NCBI GenBank assembly: GCA_009781085.1
Contig: WQYV01000007.1
Coordinates: 1-52,445, forward strand
Direction: 5' to 3'
From: Betaproteobacteria bacterium
Lineage (GTDB): Bacteria > Pseudomonadota > Gammaproteobacteria > Burkholderiales > Rhodocyclaceae
Length of the DNA: 52,445 nucleotides
Position 1 is the stretch's first letter. The number at the start of each line of letters is the position of its first letter. Of the stretch, positions 7,734-16,548 are shown piece after piece. The notes beneath the pieces are model-generated. The model was given only the letters and a program-made list of their open reading frames with translations, did not search any database and was not told where the DNA came from. The translations under genes and the position numbers were made by a program.

Positions 7734-9605
7734 TTATTCCGCCTGGTTCGCCAGTTGCTTAGTCACGACCTTGTAACGGTCGCGCAGGGAGAGGATGAAA
7801 GAGTTAAAATCGCTGTTGCCGAGCAAAATCTCATACTTCCTCGCCAGAGCGGCGACACGCGGGTCGTCATCGTCGATGGTCGGTTGCTCGACTGTGTCAA
7901 TCTGATAGATCACATAAGCGTCATCAGGCAATTCCACCGCCACCCGAGCCGGTAGGTGCGACAGCGGGGCAGCAAACACTGCGCGTGTGGCCAAAAGGGG
8001 TAAATCCGGTTTTGAACGCCGGAAAGAGCGCGGGATACTCCAACCGTTGTTGGTCGCCTCGCCTCGGTCAAGCGACTCCAGCACCGCCCTACCCTCTTCA
8101 CGCGCCATGCGCATCGCTTCATTGCGGCGCAACTGTGCCTCGATCTGTCCGCGCACCTCTTCGAGCGGTTCACGCCGTGCGGTTTCGTGTTCGAGCACGC
8201 GCGCCGCCACCAGCGTGTTGATCCCAACGTCAGTAGCATGCGTGTTGTGGCCCTGGTTGAGCGCGTCATCTTCAAACAGGTTTGACACCAGTGCCTTACT
8301 ACGAAACTCTCCCAAAGTATCCATCCCACGGCTGATCCAGTCAGTACGCTGGATTTTTAGCCCAAAAGCCTCGGCTGCCGGTTGCAGGCTATCCGGTGAT
8401 TCGTTGAAAACCATCTCTGAGAACTTATCGGCCTTCTCGTTGAACCCTTTCCCAAGTGCCTGTTTGCGTAACCGAGCGACGATTTCGTTGCGCATTTCGT
8501 CGAGAGGCCGTTTCTGGATAGCTGTCACCTGAAGGACATGGAACCCATATCTGGTGCGTACTGGGTCACTGATTTCACCCTGTTTCAACGCAAACACCGC
8601 TTCCTCAAACGGCGGTTCCATCGACCCATCATGCGCGATATAGCCCAGGTCGCCCCCCGCCTCGCTCGAACCTGGGTCTTGTGATTTCTCCTTGGCAAGC
8701 GCCGGGAAATCGTCAGGTTTCGCACGCAGGGCTGTCGTAATTTCTTCGGCCTGTTTTCTGGCCGCACCCTCTGTAGCCGCATCCGCATTGGGAGCCAGTT
8801 CGATCAGGATATGGCGCACTTGCCGTTCCCCTGCCAAATCCTGGTAGGTTTTCTCGATGTCTGCCTCGTCAATCTTGACCCTGTCCTGCAAAGCCCCCTC
8901 GCTGAAAACGAGGTATTCAGCCTTGATCCGCTCCGGAAGCTCGAAGCGCGCCGGATTATCGTCGTAGAACTTCTGGATCGCCACATCGTCGATTTTGATG
9001 CTGGCCAAGTGAGGTGCGACTGGGAAGCGCATCTCGCGCACCACCCGTTCTTCGCCTTCGGCAACGAGCAGGCGACGCGCCGAATCACGCGCAACCAACG
9101 ATGAGCCGCCGATGGAACCCCACAATTGCCGAACGAGCAAATCTCGTGCGATTTGCGCCTCATAGCCCGCTGGGCTCATCCTCACTTGCTCAAGCCATGC
9201 CTGGTAACGTTCCAGCGAAAACTGACCGTTTTCCTGAAAATCTTTAGTTTCAGCCAACACCTGTTGTAATTGCCCGGGGGAAACCGATAGGCGCATCTCC
9301 TTGGAGTAAAGCGCCAACACCCGCCAGATGATGAGTTGGTCGAGTACCTCTTGCCGCAGCTTTTCGGATTCAAGTATGTCTGCGGTTGCGGCTTTGCCAA
9401 GCTGTTCCCGCAACAAGTTCCGGCGCTCTTCCAAGGCATGTTCAAATTCGTCCCGGGAAATGGAAGACCCCCCCACCGATGCGATTTCCCTGCCCTTAAG
9501 CCCATCCCCAAAATAGGAACCGAGGCCGAAAGCAGCGAAGGGAACGATGAGGATTCCCAGTATGATCTGGGCGATACGTTTGTTGTTGCGAATAGCTTCG
9601 AACAT
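7734..9605 (-). CDS. ppiD: PpiD-like periplasmic peptidyl-prolyl isomerase/chaperone
   Basis: A 623-residue inner-membrane-anchored periplasmic folding factor. A short cytoplasmic start (MFEAIRNNKRI) leads into one membrane helix (about 12-34), then a SurA/PpiD-type N-terminal helical domain. A parvulin domain follows at about 260-360, with RHILIEL, GGDLGYI and RYGFHVLQV, the conserved parvulin signatures. A long C-terminal chaperone region follows. PpiD sits near the Sec translocon and helps newly exported outer-membrane and periplasmic proteins. Length and layout match PpiD (about 620) rather than soluble SurA. It is divergent from gcvT across about 190 bases and appears monocistronic. Confidence 0.93.
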   Translation of the reverse strand: MFEAIRNNKRIAQIILGILIVPFAAFGLGSYFGDGLKGREIASVGGSSISRDEFEHALEERRNLLREQLGKAATADILESEKLRQEVLDQLIIWRVLALYSKEMRLSVSPGQLQQVLAETKDFQENGQFSLERYQAWLEQVRMSPAGYEAQIARDLLVRQLWGSIGGSSLVARDSARRLLVAEGEERVVREMRFPVAPHLASIKIDDVAIQKFYDDNPARFELPERIKAEYLVFSEGALQDRVKIDEADIEKTYQDLAGERQVRHILIELAPNADAATEGAARKQAEEITTALRAKPDDFPALAKEKSQDPGSSEAGGDLGYIAHDGSMEPPFEEAVFALKQGEISDPVRTRYGFHVLQVTAIQKRPLDEMRNEIVARLRKQALGKGFNEKADKFSEMVFNESPDSLQPAAEAFGLKIQRTDWISRGMDTLGEFRSKALVSNLFEDDALNQGHNTHATDVGINTLVAARVLEHETARREPLEEVRGQIEAQLRRNEAMRMAREEGRAVLESLDRGEATNNGWSIPRSFRRSKPDLPLLATRAVFAAPLSHLPARVAVELPDDAYVIYQIDTVEQPTIDDDDPRVAALARKYEILLGNSDFNSFILSLRDRYKVVTKQLANQAE

Positions 9606-9799
9606 CTTGTTTTCCGCGCTTCTCTTTTAAGTGCTTCGAAATAAACCCTCTGACAGGAATAGCAACCTAACCTCTGCCAAACAGCGTGAGTTTAACGCAT
9701 CCAACACACCCATGCTTGCGGCTTTCTTCAAAGCGATGCTATCGTCTGTTGATTCGGGAGAGAGTCCTCCTTCACGTTCAATCTGCGAGAGCCGCCCCT

Positions 9800-10909
9800 A
9801 TGAGTGATGCTGCCTCCCCTTCCCTCCATACCCCATTCCACGATGCCCATCTCGTTGCTGGTGCGCGGATGGTCGATTTCGCCGGTTGGCACATGCCAAT
9901 CAATTACGGTTCGCAAATCAATGAACACCATGCAGTGCGGCGCGACGCTGGCATGTTCGATGTCTCGCACATGCTCGCGCTCGACCTTGAAGGGTTCGAC
10001 TCCACCGTCTGGCTGCGCGCCTTAATCGCCAACGACGTTGTCCGGCTCGCCCGTACAGGTGTTCCCGGCAAGGCACTCTACTCCTGCATGTTGCGTGAAG
10101 ACGGCGGCGTGATCGATGATCTCATCGTCTACCGATTCAGTGACGAGCGCTACAGGATCGTTGTTAATGCAGGCACTGCTGCGAAAGACGTGGCTTGGAT
10201 GCGCAGGCACATCGCCAATCACGGTTTTAACGTCAGCCTCACCGAACGGCGCGACCTTGCGATGATCGCCGTGCAGGGGCCGAAAGCGCGGGAGAAAATT
10301 TGGCGGGCGCTCCCCAATCTAAAAGCCGGCAGTGAAACGCTGTCTCCGTTTTCCAGCGCGCAAATCGGTGACATTTTTATTGGCCGCACCGGCTACACTG
10401 GCGAAGACGGCTTTGAACTTACCCTGCCCGCCGGTCAGGCCGCAGCGCTCTGGCAGGCGCTGCTCGGCGCCGGGGTGCAGCCCTGCGGCCTGGGTGCGCG
10501 CGACACCTTGCGCCTCGAAGCCGGGATGAATCTCTACGGTCAGGACATGGATGAAAGCGTCTCGCCCCTTGATTCAGGGCTTGCCTGGACGGTCGACTTC
10601 AGCGACCCGGCGCGCGCCTTCAGCGGACGCGCCGCTCTCGAAGCCAATCCCGCCACCCGCAAGCTGCTCGGGGTCGTGCTCGAAAAACGCGGTGTGCTGC
10701 GCGCCAACATGCCAGTGTTTACCGCCACTGGCGCGGGTGAGACGACCAGCGGTAGTTTTTCGCCAACCCTGGAAAAATCCATCGCCTTTGCGCGGTTGCC
10801 GCTACACACTAACACGGGCGAAGAAGTCGAAGTCGAAATCCGGGGCAAGCGCCTATCCGCGCATACGGTCAAATTGCCTTTCGTTCGCCACGGCAAGGCA
10901 CTTGCCTGA
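9800..10909 (+). CDS. gcvT: Glycine cleavage system T protein (aminomethyltransferase)
   Basis: Transfers the methylene group from the aminomethyl-lipoyl arm of GcvH to tetrahydrofolate, releasing ammonia. The 369-residue product shows the family landmarks: [13 protein letters not shown] near the N-terminus, MFDVSHM, the catalytic [11 protein letters not shown] segment (Asp106/107), [12 protein letters not shown] and [14 protein letters not shown]. The ATG at 9800 gives the correct [18 protein letters not shown]-type start; earlier in-frame starts add an unrelated extension. First gene of gcvT-gcvH-gcvP. I looked for a glycine riboswitch in the leader and did not find a complete aptamer. Confidence 0.97.
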   Translation: MSDAASPSLHTPFHDAHLVAGARMVDFAGWHMPINYGSQINEHHAVRRDAGMFDVSHMLALDLEGFDSTVWLRALIANDVVRLARTGVPGKALYSCMLREDGGVIDDLIVYRFSDERYRIVVNAGTAAKDVAWMRRHIANHGFNVSLTERRDLAMIAVQGPKAREKIWRALPNLKAGSETLSPFSSAQIGDIFIGRTGYTGEDGFELTLPAGQAAALWQALLGAGVQPCGLGARDTLRLEAGMNLYGQDMDESVSPLDSGLAWTVDFSDPARAFSGRAALEANPATRKLLGVVLEKRGVLRANMPVFTATGAGETTSGSFSPTLEKSIAFARLPLHTNTGEEVEVEIRGKRLSAHTVKLPFVRHGKALA

Positions 10910-10963
10910 CACGCGCCGACTCCCATTACACACTGCTTTCCCACACCCCTACTGGAGGTTCCC

Positions 10964-11347
10964 GTGAGCAAAGTTCCCGTCGAATTGAAGTACACCGACA
11001 CCCATGAGTGGACACGCATTGAAGGCGACGGCTCCGTGGCAGTCGGTATCACTGACCACGCCCAGGAAGCCCTGGGCGACATCGTTTTCCTCGAATTACC
11101 CGAAATAGGCCGCAAGCTAGCGGCCAAGGAAAGCTGCGCGGTCGTCGAATCGGTCAAGGCTGCTTCCGATGTTTATGCCCCGTTTGCGGGCGAAGTCATC
11201 GCCGTTAACCAGGCTGTAATCGATACCCCCGAGAGCGTCAACGCCGATGCCTACGCCGCCTGGCTCTTCAAACTGCGCCCCACCGATACTGGCATGGCAA
11301 CCTTGCTGGATGCTGTCGCCTACCAATCCGCGATTGCCGAAGAATAA
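10964..11347 (+). CDS. gcvH: Glycine cleavage system H protein (lipoyl carrier)
   Basis: Lipoate-carrying shuttle of the glycine cleavage complex. The 127-residue product has the lipoyl-domain consensus ESVKAASD with the lipoylated lysine at K65, and the N-terminal [11 protein letters not shown]. It starts at GTG with a strong GGAGG seven bases upstream. It lies 54 bases after gcvT and 4 bases before the gcvP start, so the three genes form one operon. Confidence 0.97.
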   Translation: MSKVPVELKYTDTHEWTRIEGDGSVAVGITDHAQEALGDIVFLELPEIGRKLAAKESCAVVESVKAASDVYAPFAGEVIAVNQAVIDTPESVNADAYAAWLFKLRPTDTGMATLLDAVAYQSAIAEE

Positions 11348-11351
11348 GCTC

Positions 11352-14240
11352 ATGACCACCCTGGCCGAACTCATCCGCCACGACGATTTCGCTTCCCGCC
11401 ACCTAGGCTCTTCCTCGGATGAAATCGTCCGCATCTGTGCTGCGATTGACGTTGCCGACACCAACGAACTCGTCAAGCAAGCCATGCCGCAGACCATCCG
11501 CCTACCCAGGGCACTAAACCTCAGCCCACCCCTTGACGAAAAGCAGGCGCTTGCGCGCCTACGTGCCATCGCCGCAAAGAACGCTCCAAGAAAACCGATG
11601 ATCGGTCTCGGCTACCACGGCACGCACACACCGGCAGTCATCCTGCGCAATGTGCTAGAAAATCCTGGCTGGTACACCTCCTACACGCCCTATCAGGCCG
11701 AAATCGCCCAAGGGCGGCTTGAAGCCTTGCTTACCTTCCAACAAATGGTCGCCGACCTCACCGGGATGGACATCGCAAACGCTTCGCTCCTCGACGAAGC
11801 GACCGCCGCCGCCGAGGCGATGACGATGGCCCGCCGAATATCGAAATCCACCTCAAATACGTTTTTTGTCGACGCCGCTTGCCTGCCACAGACGCTTGAC
11901 GTGCTGCGTACCCGGGCACAGGGATTCGGCTTCGAGATCGTCACTGGCAAACTGGAAGACGCTACCCGGCGCGAAGCCTTCGGTGCGCTACTGCAATACC
12001 CAGGCGTAAACGGCGAAGTAAAAGACCCAAGCCAAGCTATCTCCAAACTCAGGGCGCATGGAACGATCGTTGCCATGGCTGCCGACCCGATGGCGCTCGT
12101 GCTGCTCAAGAGCCCCGGTGCGCTCGGAGCTGACATTGCCCTGGGTTCGGTACAGCGTTTCGGCATCCCGGTGGGCTTCGGCGGCCCACATGCCGCTTAC
12201 TTCGCTACCCGTGCCACCCACGTCCGGGCAATGCCAGGCCGCATCATTGGCGTCTCGAAAGACTCACGGGGCAAGCGCGCTTACCGCATGAGCCTGCAAA
12301 CGCGCGAACAGCATATCCGGCGCGAAAAAGCCAACTCCAACATCTGTACCTCGCAGGCCCTGCTCGCCAACATGGCGGCGTTCTACGCCGTCTGGCACGG
12401 CCCTCACGGCCTTCGCGCCATCGCTGGCCGCATCCACCGGCTAGCCGCCGTCCTGGCTCTGGCTCTGCGCGCCTCGGGGCGCCAAGTGCGCGAACAGGCG
12501 TTCTTCGACACCGTGCCCGTTACCTTTCCCACCGCCAGCATGACGAACAGCGCCTTCGCCGCTGCCGCCGAGGCGGGCTACGACCTGCGCCGGCTCGACG
12601 ACCTCACCCTTGGCATCACGCTGGACGAAACCACGACCCGCGCCAACCTCATCGCCCTGGTCCGCTCCTTCGGGACCTTCATCGACGAGGCCAAGCTCGA
12701 TGCGCTCGACCGCCGTGCCGAAACCCTCGAATTCCTCCCTGCGGCGCTACAGCGCAACGACCCCATCCTCACCCATCCCGTGTTCAACGCACACCACACC
12801 GAACACGCGATGCTGCGCTACCTCAAGCGCCTGCAAAACCGCGACCTCGCACTCGACCATTCGATGATCCCGCTTGGTTCCTGTACGATGAAGCTCAACG
12901 CGGCAGCAACCATGATGCCAATCACCTGGCCGGAATTCACCTTGCCCCACCCGTTCGCCCCGACCGCCGAGGTTGCCGGTACGATGGAAATGATCCGTGA
13001 ATTGGCTGCCTGGTTATGCGAAATAACTGGCTTCCCCGCCATCTGCATGCAGCCGAATTCCGGCGCACAGGGTGAATACGCCGGATTGGCCGTCATCGCG
13101 CGCTACCACGCCAGCCGCGGGCAAGCGTATCGCCGCGTATGCCTGGTCCCCCAATCGGCGCACGGAACCAATCCAGCCTCCGCCCAGATGGCGGGCATGA
13201 AAGTTATCACCGTGGACTGCGACAGTGATGGCGATGTCGACCTCGGTGACCTGAAAACCAAGGCCGTCATGCACACGCATGAACTCGCGGCGCTGATGAT
13301 TACCTACCCCTCCACCCACGGCGTTTTTGAACAAAACATCCGGGAAATCTGCCAAATTGTCCATGACCATGGCGGGCAAGTCTACATGGACGGTGCAAAC
13401 CTCAATGCCCTGGTCGGCCTTAGTTCCCCGGCCTTCATTGGCGCAGATGTCACGCACATAAACCTGCATAAAACCTTCGCCATCCCACACGGGGGCGGGG
13501 GGCCAGGCATGGGTCCGATCGGCCTGGCCGCGCATCTTGCACCCTTTGCTCCTGACCATGTTTTCATGCCGGAAGACGCGCTGAGCCACCAACGACCCAA
13601 CCGCGGGCAAGGCGCAGTCAGCGCCGCCCCGTATGGTTCGGCCAGCATCCTGCCGATTTCCTGGATGTACATCGCAATGATGGGCGGCGAAGGGCTTAAG
13701 CGTGCAACCGAACTTGCCATCCTCAACGCCAACTACATCGCCCGCCGCCTCAGAACCCATTACCCGGTGCTCTACACGGGCAGGCACGGGCGCGTGGCGC
13801 ACGAATGCATCCTGGACATCCGCCCCATCAAAGCCGCCACCGGCATCGCCGAAATCGACATCGCCAAACGGCTCATGGATTACGGCTTTCACGCCCCCAC
13901 CGTCTCCTTCCCCGTTACGGGAACGATGATGGTCGAACCCACCGAATCGGAACCCCTTCCCGAACTCGACCGTTTCATCGAGGCGATGATTTCCATCCGC
14001 AATGAGATCCGCTGCGTCGAATCCGGTGAATGGGATGCCACTGACAACCCGCTCAAGAACGCGCCCCATACCCAGACCGACCTCGTGGGCGAATGGAACC
14101 GCGCCTACAGCCGCGAGCAAGCGGTTTTCCCGCTTCCCTGGGTTGCAGAAAACAAGTTCTGGCCAAGCGTGAACCGGATCGACGATGCCTGGGGCGACCG
14201 GAACCTGTGTTGTGTGTTGGAGGGGCCCAGCACCCATTGA
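11352..14240 (+). CDS. gcvP: Glycine dehydrogenase (decarboxylating), P protein
   Basis: PLP enzyme that decarboxylates glycine and passes the aminomethyl group to GcvH. The 962-residue length is that of the single-chain P protein, not the two-subunit form. The N-terminal half has LGSSSDEI and [14 protein letters not shown]; the C-terminal half has [11 protein letters not shown] and the PLP site [16 protein letters not shown], with Lys707 as the Schiff-base residue. The ATG at 11352 follows the gcvH stop closely. A GH17 membrane protein begins 13 bases after the stop, so gcv transcripts may continue into it. Confidence 0.97.
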   Translation: MTTLAELIRHDDFASRHLGSSSDEIVRICAAIDVADTNELVKQAMPQTIRLPRALNLSPPLDEKQALARLRAIAAKNAPRKPMIGLGYHGTHTPAVILRNVLENPGWYTSYTPYQAEIAQGRLEALLTFQQMVADLTGMDIANASLLDEATAAAEAMTMARRISKSTSNTFFVDAACLPQTLDVLRTRAQGFGFEIVTGKLEDATRREAFGALLQYPGVNGEVKDPSQAISKLRAHGTIVAMAADPMALVLLKSPGALGADIALGSVQRFGIPVGFGGPHAAYFATRATHVRAMPGRIIGVSKDSRGKRAYRMSLQTREQHIRREKANSNICTSQALLANMAAFYAVWHGPHGLRAIAGRIHRLAAVLALALRASGRQVREQAFFDTVPVTFPTASMTNSAFAAAAEAGYDLRRLDDLTLGITLDETTTRANLIALVRSFGTFIDEAKLDALDRRAETLEFLPAALQRNDPILTHPVFNAHHTEHAMLRYLKRLQNRDLALDHSMIPLGSCTMKLNAAATMMPITWPEFTLPHPFAPTAEVAGTMEMIRELAAWLCEITGFPAICMQPNSGAQGEYAGLAVIARYHASRGQAYRRVCLVPQSAHGTNPASAQMAGMKVITVDCDSDGDVDLGDLKTKAVMHTHELAALMITYPSTHGVFEQNIREICQIVHDHGGQVYMDGANLNALVGLSSPAFIGADVTHINLHKTFAIPHGGGGPGMGPIGLAAHLAPFAPDHVFMPEDALSHQRPNRGQGAVSAAPYGSASILPISWMYIAMMGGEGLKRATELAILNANYIARRLRTHYPVLYTGRHGRVAHECILDIRPIKAATGIAEIDIAKRLMDYGFHAPTVSFPVTGTMMVEPTESEPLPELDRFIEAMISIRNEIRCVESGEWDATDNPLKNAPHTQTDLVGEWNRAYSREQAVFPLPWVAENKFWPSVNRIDDAWGDRNLCCVLEGPSTH

Positions 14241-14253
14241 TTCCCCGTTCCCC

Positions 14254-15882
14254 ATGCCTATAAAGCGTTCGATCTGGGCGGTGCTTGCGCTCATCCATCT
14301 TGCCGTCCTTGCCGCGCTTCTAGGTTGGGTTGCCACGGAAACCCAACCTGTAATGATGCCCGGGCTGAAACTGGCTCAGGACGAAAAGCTGCGCTGTGTT
14401 TCCTACGCCCCCTTTCATCGTCCGGGACAAACACCATTCGATGAGAAACTGATCATCCCGCGCCGGCAGATTGAAGAAGACCTGCGCGCACTCTCCGTAA
14501 TCACCGGCTGCGTGCGGATTTATTCAACCGACAATGGACTGGATCAGGTGCCAGAAGTCGCCCGCGGACTAGGGCTTAAAGTATTGCTTGGCGCATGGAT
14601 CGGTTACGGCCAGAAGAAAAACGCCATCGAACTCGAACGCGCCCTTACGCTTGCTAACGTTTATCGTGATACTGTGCGAGCGCTCATCGTCGGCAATGAA
14701 GTCCTGCTTCGGCGCGAGCGTACCGCTGCAGAGATGCGCGTCCTGCTTGATTCGGTGCGCGCGAAAAGCCCCGTGCCCATCACCTACGCCGACGTATGGG
14801 AATACTGGCTCAAGAACGCCGACCTGGCCGCGCACGTCGATTTTGTTACCGTGCACATCCTGCCCTTTTGGGAAGATGACCCAGTCAATATTGAGCGTGC
14901 GCTGACCCATGTTGCTGAAGTTCGCGAGAAAACCGGCGCGGTTTTTGCCGGGAAATCTGTCCTGATCGGCGAAACGGGCTGGCCGGGCGCCGGCCTACAG
15001 CGTGGGGAATCGCTGCCCTCGAAGGTCAACCAGGCACGCTACATCCGGGAATTTGTGCACCGGGCACACGCCTTGGGCTGGGACTACAACCTTATCGAAG
15101 CCATCGACCAACCATGGAAACGGGCGCTCGAAGGCACTGTCGGCGGGCACTGGGGCATGCTCGATGCCGATACCCTGCAAACGAAATTCCCACTTTCTGG
15201 CCTCATCTCCGAGCGCGAAAGCATTGCCGTGCCGCTGATCGGAACCGGCATAGGTGCGCTCCTCGCCCTGCTCCTGACCTTCACTCGGCGCGCCAAAACG
15301 GCAGTCCGGCAACCGATGCGCATTGCCGCCCTTGCCCTCACCGGCGCAACGGCTGGCCTGATTGCCGTTCTGCACGCCGAACACGCCCAACTGGCCTACG
15401 CCAGCTTAACTGACTGGACTGCCCTTGGCGCGGTGGCTCTCGCTGCACTGGCTGCATGCGCGGCTCTGACGCACTGGTCAGGCAACCCGCTCGTGGCAGC
15501 CGACCTTGCTTGGCAGCGAATACGGAACGCAGGGCTGCGTTTTGACGCCACTGATCTATTGTCCGCGTTGCGCGGCTTCTTCCTTTTCGCTGCCGCCGTT
15601 GCGGCATTGCTATTGCTCGTCACCCCACGCTACCGCGATTTCCCAAGCCTGCTCTACCTGACCCCAGCGACGATTTACGGCGTCATCGGTTGGCTGCGCG
15701 GCAATGGTTTTTCCCGTACCGAGCGCATCTGCGCCGCACTCATCGCGGTATGTGCAGTCGGGCGCTGGCTGTTTGAGCCCGCCAACCCGCAAGCCATCGG
15801 CTGGCTGCTCACCAGCCTCGCTCTGGCCTTGCCTGCCCTCGTGCGCCGTCGGCACGGAGAGTATGGATTCGCAACAGGATAA
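14254..15882 (+). CDS. GH17-family membrane protein (beta-1,3-glucanase/transglucosylase-like)
   Basis: A 542-residue protein with one N-terminal helix (about 7-27), a GH17 (beta/alpha)8 domain (about 45-325) and a C-terminal region of several membrane helices (about 328-520). GH17 catalytic residues are visible: acid/base Glu149 in VGNEVL and nucleophile Glu240 in IGETGWPGAG. GH17 enzymes cleave or transfer beta-1,3-glucans; in proteobacteria some are transglucosylases linked to periplasmic glucan synthesis. The domain is expected to face the periplasm. The GH17 part closely parallels that of the NdvB-like protein 670 bases downstream, suggesting one pathway. Oddly, it is packed 13 bases after gcvP. 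Confidence 0.82.
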   Translation: MPIKRSIWAVLALIHLAVLAALLGWVATETQPVMMPGLKLAQDEKLRCVSYAPFHRPGQTPFDEKLIIPRRQIEEDLRALSVITGCVRIYSTDNGLDQVPEVARGLGLKVLLGAWIGYGQKKNAIELERALTLANVYRDTVRALIVGNEVLLRRERTAAEMRVLLDSVRAKSPVPITYADVWEYWLKNADLAAHVDFVTVHILPFWEDDPVNIERALTHVAEVREKTGAVFAGKSVLIGETGWPGAGLQRGESLPSKVNQARYIREFVHRAHALGWDYNLIEAIDQPWKRALEGTVGGHWGMLDADTLQTKFPLSGLISERESIAVPLIGTGIGALLALLLTFTRRAKTAVRQPMRIAALALTGATAGLIAVLHAEHAQLAYASLTDWTALGAVALAALAACAALTHWSGNPLVAADLAWQRIRNAGLRFDATDLLSALRGFFLFAAAVAALLLLVTPRYRDFPSLLYLTPATIYGVIGWLRGNGFSRTERICAALIAVCAVGRWLFEPANPQAIGWLLTSLALALPALVRRRHGEYGFATG

Positions 15883-16058
15883 AGATGGCACGGTCGGGAT
15901 AATTCCCCAGGGCACAAGATGCCGGACTTAGGGACACGCCCAAACAATCACCTGTTACGCTATTAGATTCAGGTGGCGGTAGTGGTTTGAAACAAGTGAA
16001 ACCTAAATAATCACGGCCTTTATGAAGTGGCTCCAATGCTGTTCTTAATCCTCTACGC

Positions 16059-16436
16059 TTATCGCAGCAAGCTAAAAAGCCCCAACAACGCCCCGACGGC
16101 AGCATAGTCAGGGCAGTACAGCATCAATCCAGCCACACCGGCGAGCCAGCCGACCCAGCCGCAGAGCCGTATCCCACCCAGGAACCCCAGGGCACCGAAC
16201 ACCAACGCAAAAATCCCCAGCCGTTGCGCCTGGAAACTTTGTGTCAGTAACCAAGTCAGCCAGCAGAGCAAGCTGGAATCGTTCCCACCGGAACCGCAGT
16301 TACGTGGCAAAAGTTCATTTTCGATCACCCCGAAACGCAGCGTTGCGAAAACCAGGCAGAGCAGACCCGCGCTCAGGAACACGCGCCACAGCATGCGCCG
16401 CCCACCCGCAGCCTTCCTGGAACCATCCGCGCCCAC
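16059..16436 (-). CDS. Small membrane protein of unknown function
   Basis: Not recognised. The 125-residue product has about three hydrophobic helices (roughly 15-35, 70-92, 95-112) and ends LLGLFSLLR. Between the first two helices is a short loop with two cysteines (RNCGSGGNDSSLLC). The GTG at 16436 is preferred because GGAGA lies eight bases upstream; an ATG at 16394 would remove 14 basic residues. It lies between the GH17 gene and the NdvB-like gene but on the opposite strand, divergent from the latter. Position suggests a role in the same glucan process; nothing in the sequence proves it. Confidence 0.6.
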   Translation of the reverse strand: MGADGSRKAAGGRRMLWRVFLSAGLLCLVFATLRFGVIENELLPRNCGSGGNDSSLLCWLTWLLTQSFQAQRLGIFALVFGALGFLGGIRLCGWVGWLAGVAGLMLYCPDYAAVGALLGLFSLLR

Positions 16437-16492
16437 CTACGAATCTCCCAAAAGGTTGACCTTCTGCAACATTATGAAGTGAAAGAAATATT

Positions 16493-16509
16493 TATACCCA
16501 ACAGGTATA
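16493..16509. promoter_or_regulatory. Perfect inverted repeat upstream of the NdvB-like gene
   Basis: TATACC-CAACA-GGTATA, 6-base arms with a 5-base spacer, 40 bases before the ATG at 16549 and between two divergent genes. A plausible operator for a dimeric regulator; the protein is unknown. Confidence 0.4.
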
Positions 16510-16548
16510 TGATGCGCCTCAATCCAGGCTGAGATAAATTGTCATAGA

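Noticed and set aside
9690-9800. Glycine riboswitch before gcvT
   Set aside because: Only a GGGAGAGA-like word is present; the CCGAAGG and CAGGCAAAAGGAC-type conserved parts of the aptamer are missing.
13014-14336. 440-codon open frame antisense to gcvP
   Set aside because: Shadow frame; the sense strand encodes a full-length conserved P protein.
16454-16470. Sigma-54-like site before the NdvB-like gene
   Set aside because: GG and GC have correct spacing but the surrounding bases match the consensus poorly.
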